From NCBI GenBank assembly GCA_002701145.1, contig PAEE01000031.1, positions 54,276 to 60,344 on the forward strand: DNA of 6,069 bases, given 5' to 3'. Under the pieces are notes generated by a model. That model did not search any database. It had not been told where the DNA came from and saw only the letters and a list, made by a program, of their open reading frames with translations. The position numbers and the translations under genes are program-made. Below, one piece after another: positions 5,272 to 6,069 of the stretch. The stretch comes from Methanobacteriota archaeon. GTDB taxonomy: Archaea > Thermoplasmatota > Poseidoniia > Poseidoniales > Poseidoniaceae. Each line of letters starts with the position of its first letter. Within the stretch, counting starts at the first letter, position 1.

Positions 5272-6069
5272 TTAATTACCTGCGGTAAAGCCGTAGAAAT
5301 CTGAATTTATTGGATCTTCTAGTGCATCGCGCTTAACCAACATTGTTCTAACAGCCCAAAGGTCAGTGAATATTCGATACTTCAGAGTCATATCCAGATA
5401 ATCGACTCCGCTGGAGCCACCCGTACCCATTCTACGACCAATCATCCTCTCAACCATTCTGGCATGATGAGAGCGGAATAGCAACATTGCCTGTTCCAAA
5501 TCAACCATTGTATCGATTAAACGCCTTGGCCAGGAGAGTAATGGCAGTTCCCTAAACGATTCAATGAATAGTAAGCCAGCTCTTGCGGGCATAACTTCTC
5601 CGTCCGGTAACAGGAAGTCTCTAGCCCCTTGGATTCCAGACTCGATTCTTGGACGAATAACCTCTTCAGTCCCATGGCCAATCTTAACCATGTGAGCAAT
5701 TACTGACTCGCCGTGCTCAGTCATTGCAGACAGGTGCCCATCTACAAAACTACGGAGTACACCAAGGTCGCCAGAAACCCCATTCACAGGAGTCCTTGCT
5801 AGCCAACGAAGTAATACGTCATTGAGAGAAGGAAGTTGGTCGATTCGATCCATATTTGCCATTACTGAATCGCTTAGTTTACCTTCAGAGTGAAGTTTCC
5901 GGTTATGGACCATAGGGTCCATGCCTCCGATTCTCTGTTCAGATTTCAAACCAAGAAGCATTTCCAAAGTCCTCATTTGCCAACTTTCAAATCCAGATGA
6001 AGTACCAAGTCTATCACGGAATGCCAAGAAATCTTGAGGTGAAAGTGTCTCCATAACCTTCCACTGAGA
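5272..6069 (-). CDS. kynA: Tryptophan 2,3-dioxygenase (N-terminus beyond window edge)
   Basis: This heme enzyme cleaves the indole ring of L-tryptophan with O2 to N-formylkynurenine, the first step of the kynurenine route. The frame stays open to base 6069 (SQWKV before the Met at 6054), and the family has METLSPQDF-like sequence well inside the protein, so that Met is internal. The visible 265 residues are the C-terminal part; roughly 60-100 residues, including the distal histidine, are outside. Numbering from the Met at 6054: SGFESWQMR carries R28, the substrate-carboxylate arginine. H197 in HHARMVERM lies 14 residues before T211, matching the spacing of the proximal heme ligand to the GTGGSSG threonine in human and Xanthomonas TDO. 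GTGGSSGVDYL (210-220) is the family signature. The segment ARTPVNG and the long helical middle region resemble the long form rather than the short Xanthomonas form. Confidence 0.93.
   Translation of the reverse strand, partial: SQWKVMETLSPQDFLAFRDRLGTSSGFESWQMRTLEMLLGLKSEQRIGGMDPMVHNRKLHSEGKLSDSVMANMDRIDQLPSLNDVLLRWLARTPVNGVSGDLGVLRSFVDGHLSAMTEHGESVIAHMVKIGHGTEEVIRPRIESGIQGARDFLLPDGEVMPARAGLLFIESFRELPLLSWPRRLIDTMVDLEQAMLLFRSHHARMVERMIGRRMGTGGSSGVDYLDMTLKYRIFTDLWAVRTMLVKRDALEDPINSDFYGFTAGN

Noticed and set aside
6052..6054. ATG as start of the TDO gene
   Set aside because: Family members have matching sequence well inside the protein and the frame continues to the window edge; the distal heme-pocket histidine must lie further upstream.

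Overview
The window looks like a stretch of an archaeal chromosome. The best fit is a marine planktonic euryarchaeon of the Poseidoniales / Marine Group II type (Marine Group III cannot be excluded). The grounds are an archaeal-type RNA polymerase subunit K, TATA-box promoters with apparently leaderless starts, SD sites of the GAGGT / AGGTGAT type, a type II tRNA-Ser with an encoded CCA end, and a large surface protein with Fn3-like folds and a C-terminal membrane anchor. The heme A pathway genes indicate an aerobic organism. The lineage is inferred, because there is no rRNA or long marker gene to fix it.

Layout. (1) Bases 1-1404, plus strand: 3' part of a large secreted, membrane-anchored protein with two Fn3-like domains. 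It is followed after 19 bases by a small zinc-ribbon membrane protein (1424-1696). (2) 1697-1814: short AT-rich intergenic region with a hairpin and a TATA box, then tRNA-Ser(GCT) at 1815-1900. (3) 1911-4032, minus strand: ctaA-ctaB, overlapping by 8 bases, encoding heme A synthase and heme O synthase (protoheme farnesyltransferase). (4) 4033-4086: a 54-bp divergent promoter region with one TATA-like element at its midpoint and an adjacent inverted repeat. (5) 4087-4929, plus strand: a secreted, membrane-anchored thioredoxin-fold protein rich in N-glycosylation sequons. (6) 5010-5261, plus strand: rpoK with an unusual insertion and tail. (7) 5272-6069, minus strand: tryptophan 2,3-dioxygenase, running off the right edge.

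How they fit together. CtaB converts protoheme to heme O and CtaA converts heme O to heme A for an aa3-type terminal oxidase. The divergent thioredoxin-fold protein has its active site outside the membrane and appears to share a promoter region with ctaA. CtaA carries two cysteine pairs predicted on the same side. I infer that the thioredoxin-fold protein may keep CtaA, or the oxidase CuA site, in the right redox state. The other genes (surface protein, zinc-ribbon protein, tRNA, rpoK, TDO) show no clear link to this module. No stretch over 300 bases lacks a gene, and I see no mobile element, CRISPR array or phage gene. I did not find a clear-cut new defence or mobile system. The most original signals are the divergent heme/thioredoxin promoter, the sequon-dense thioredoxin protein and the divergent RpoK.
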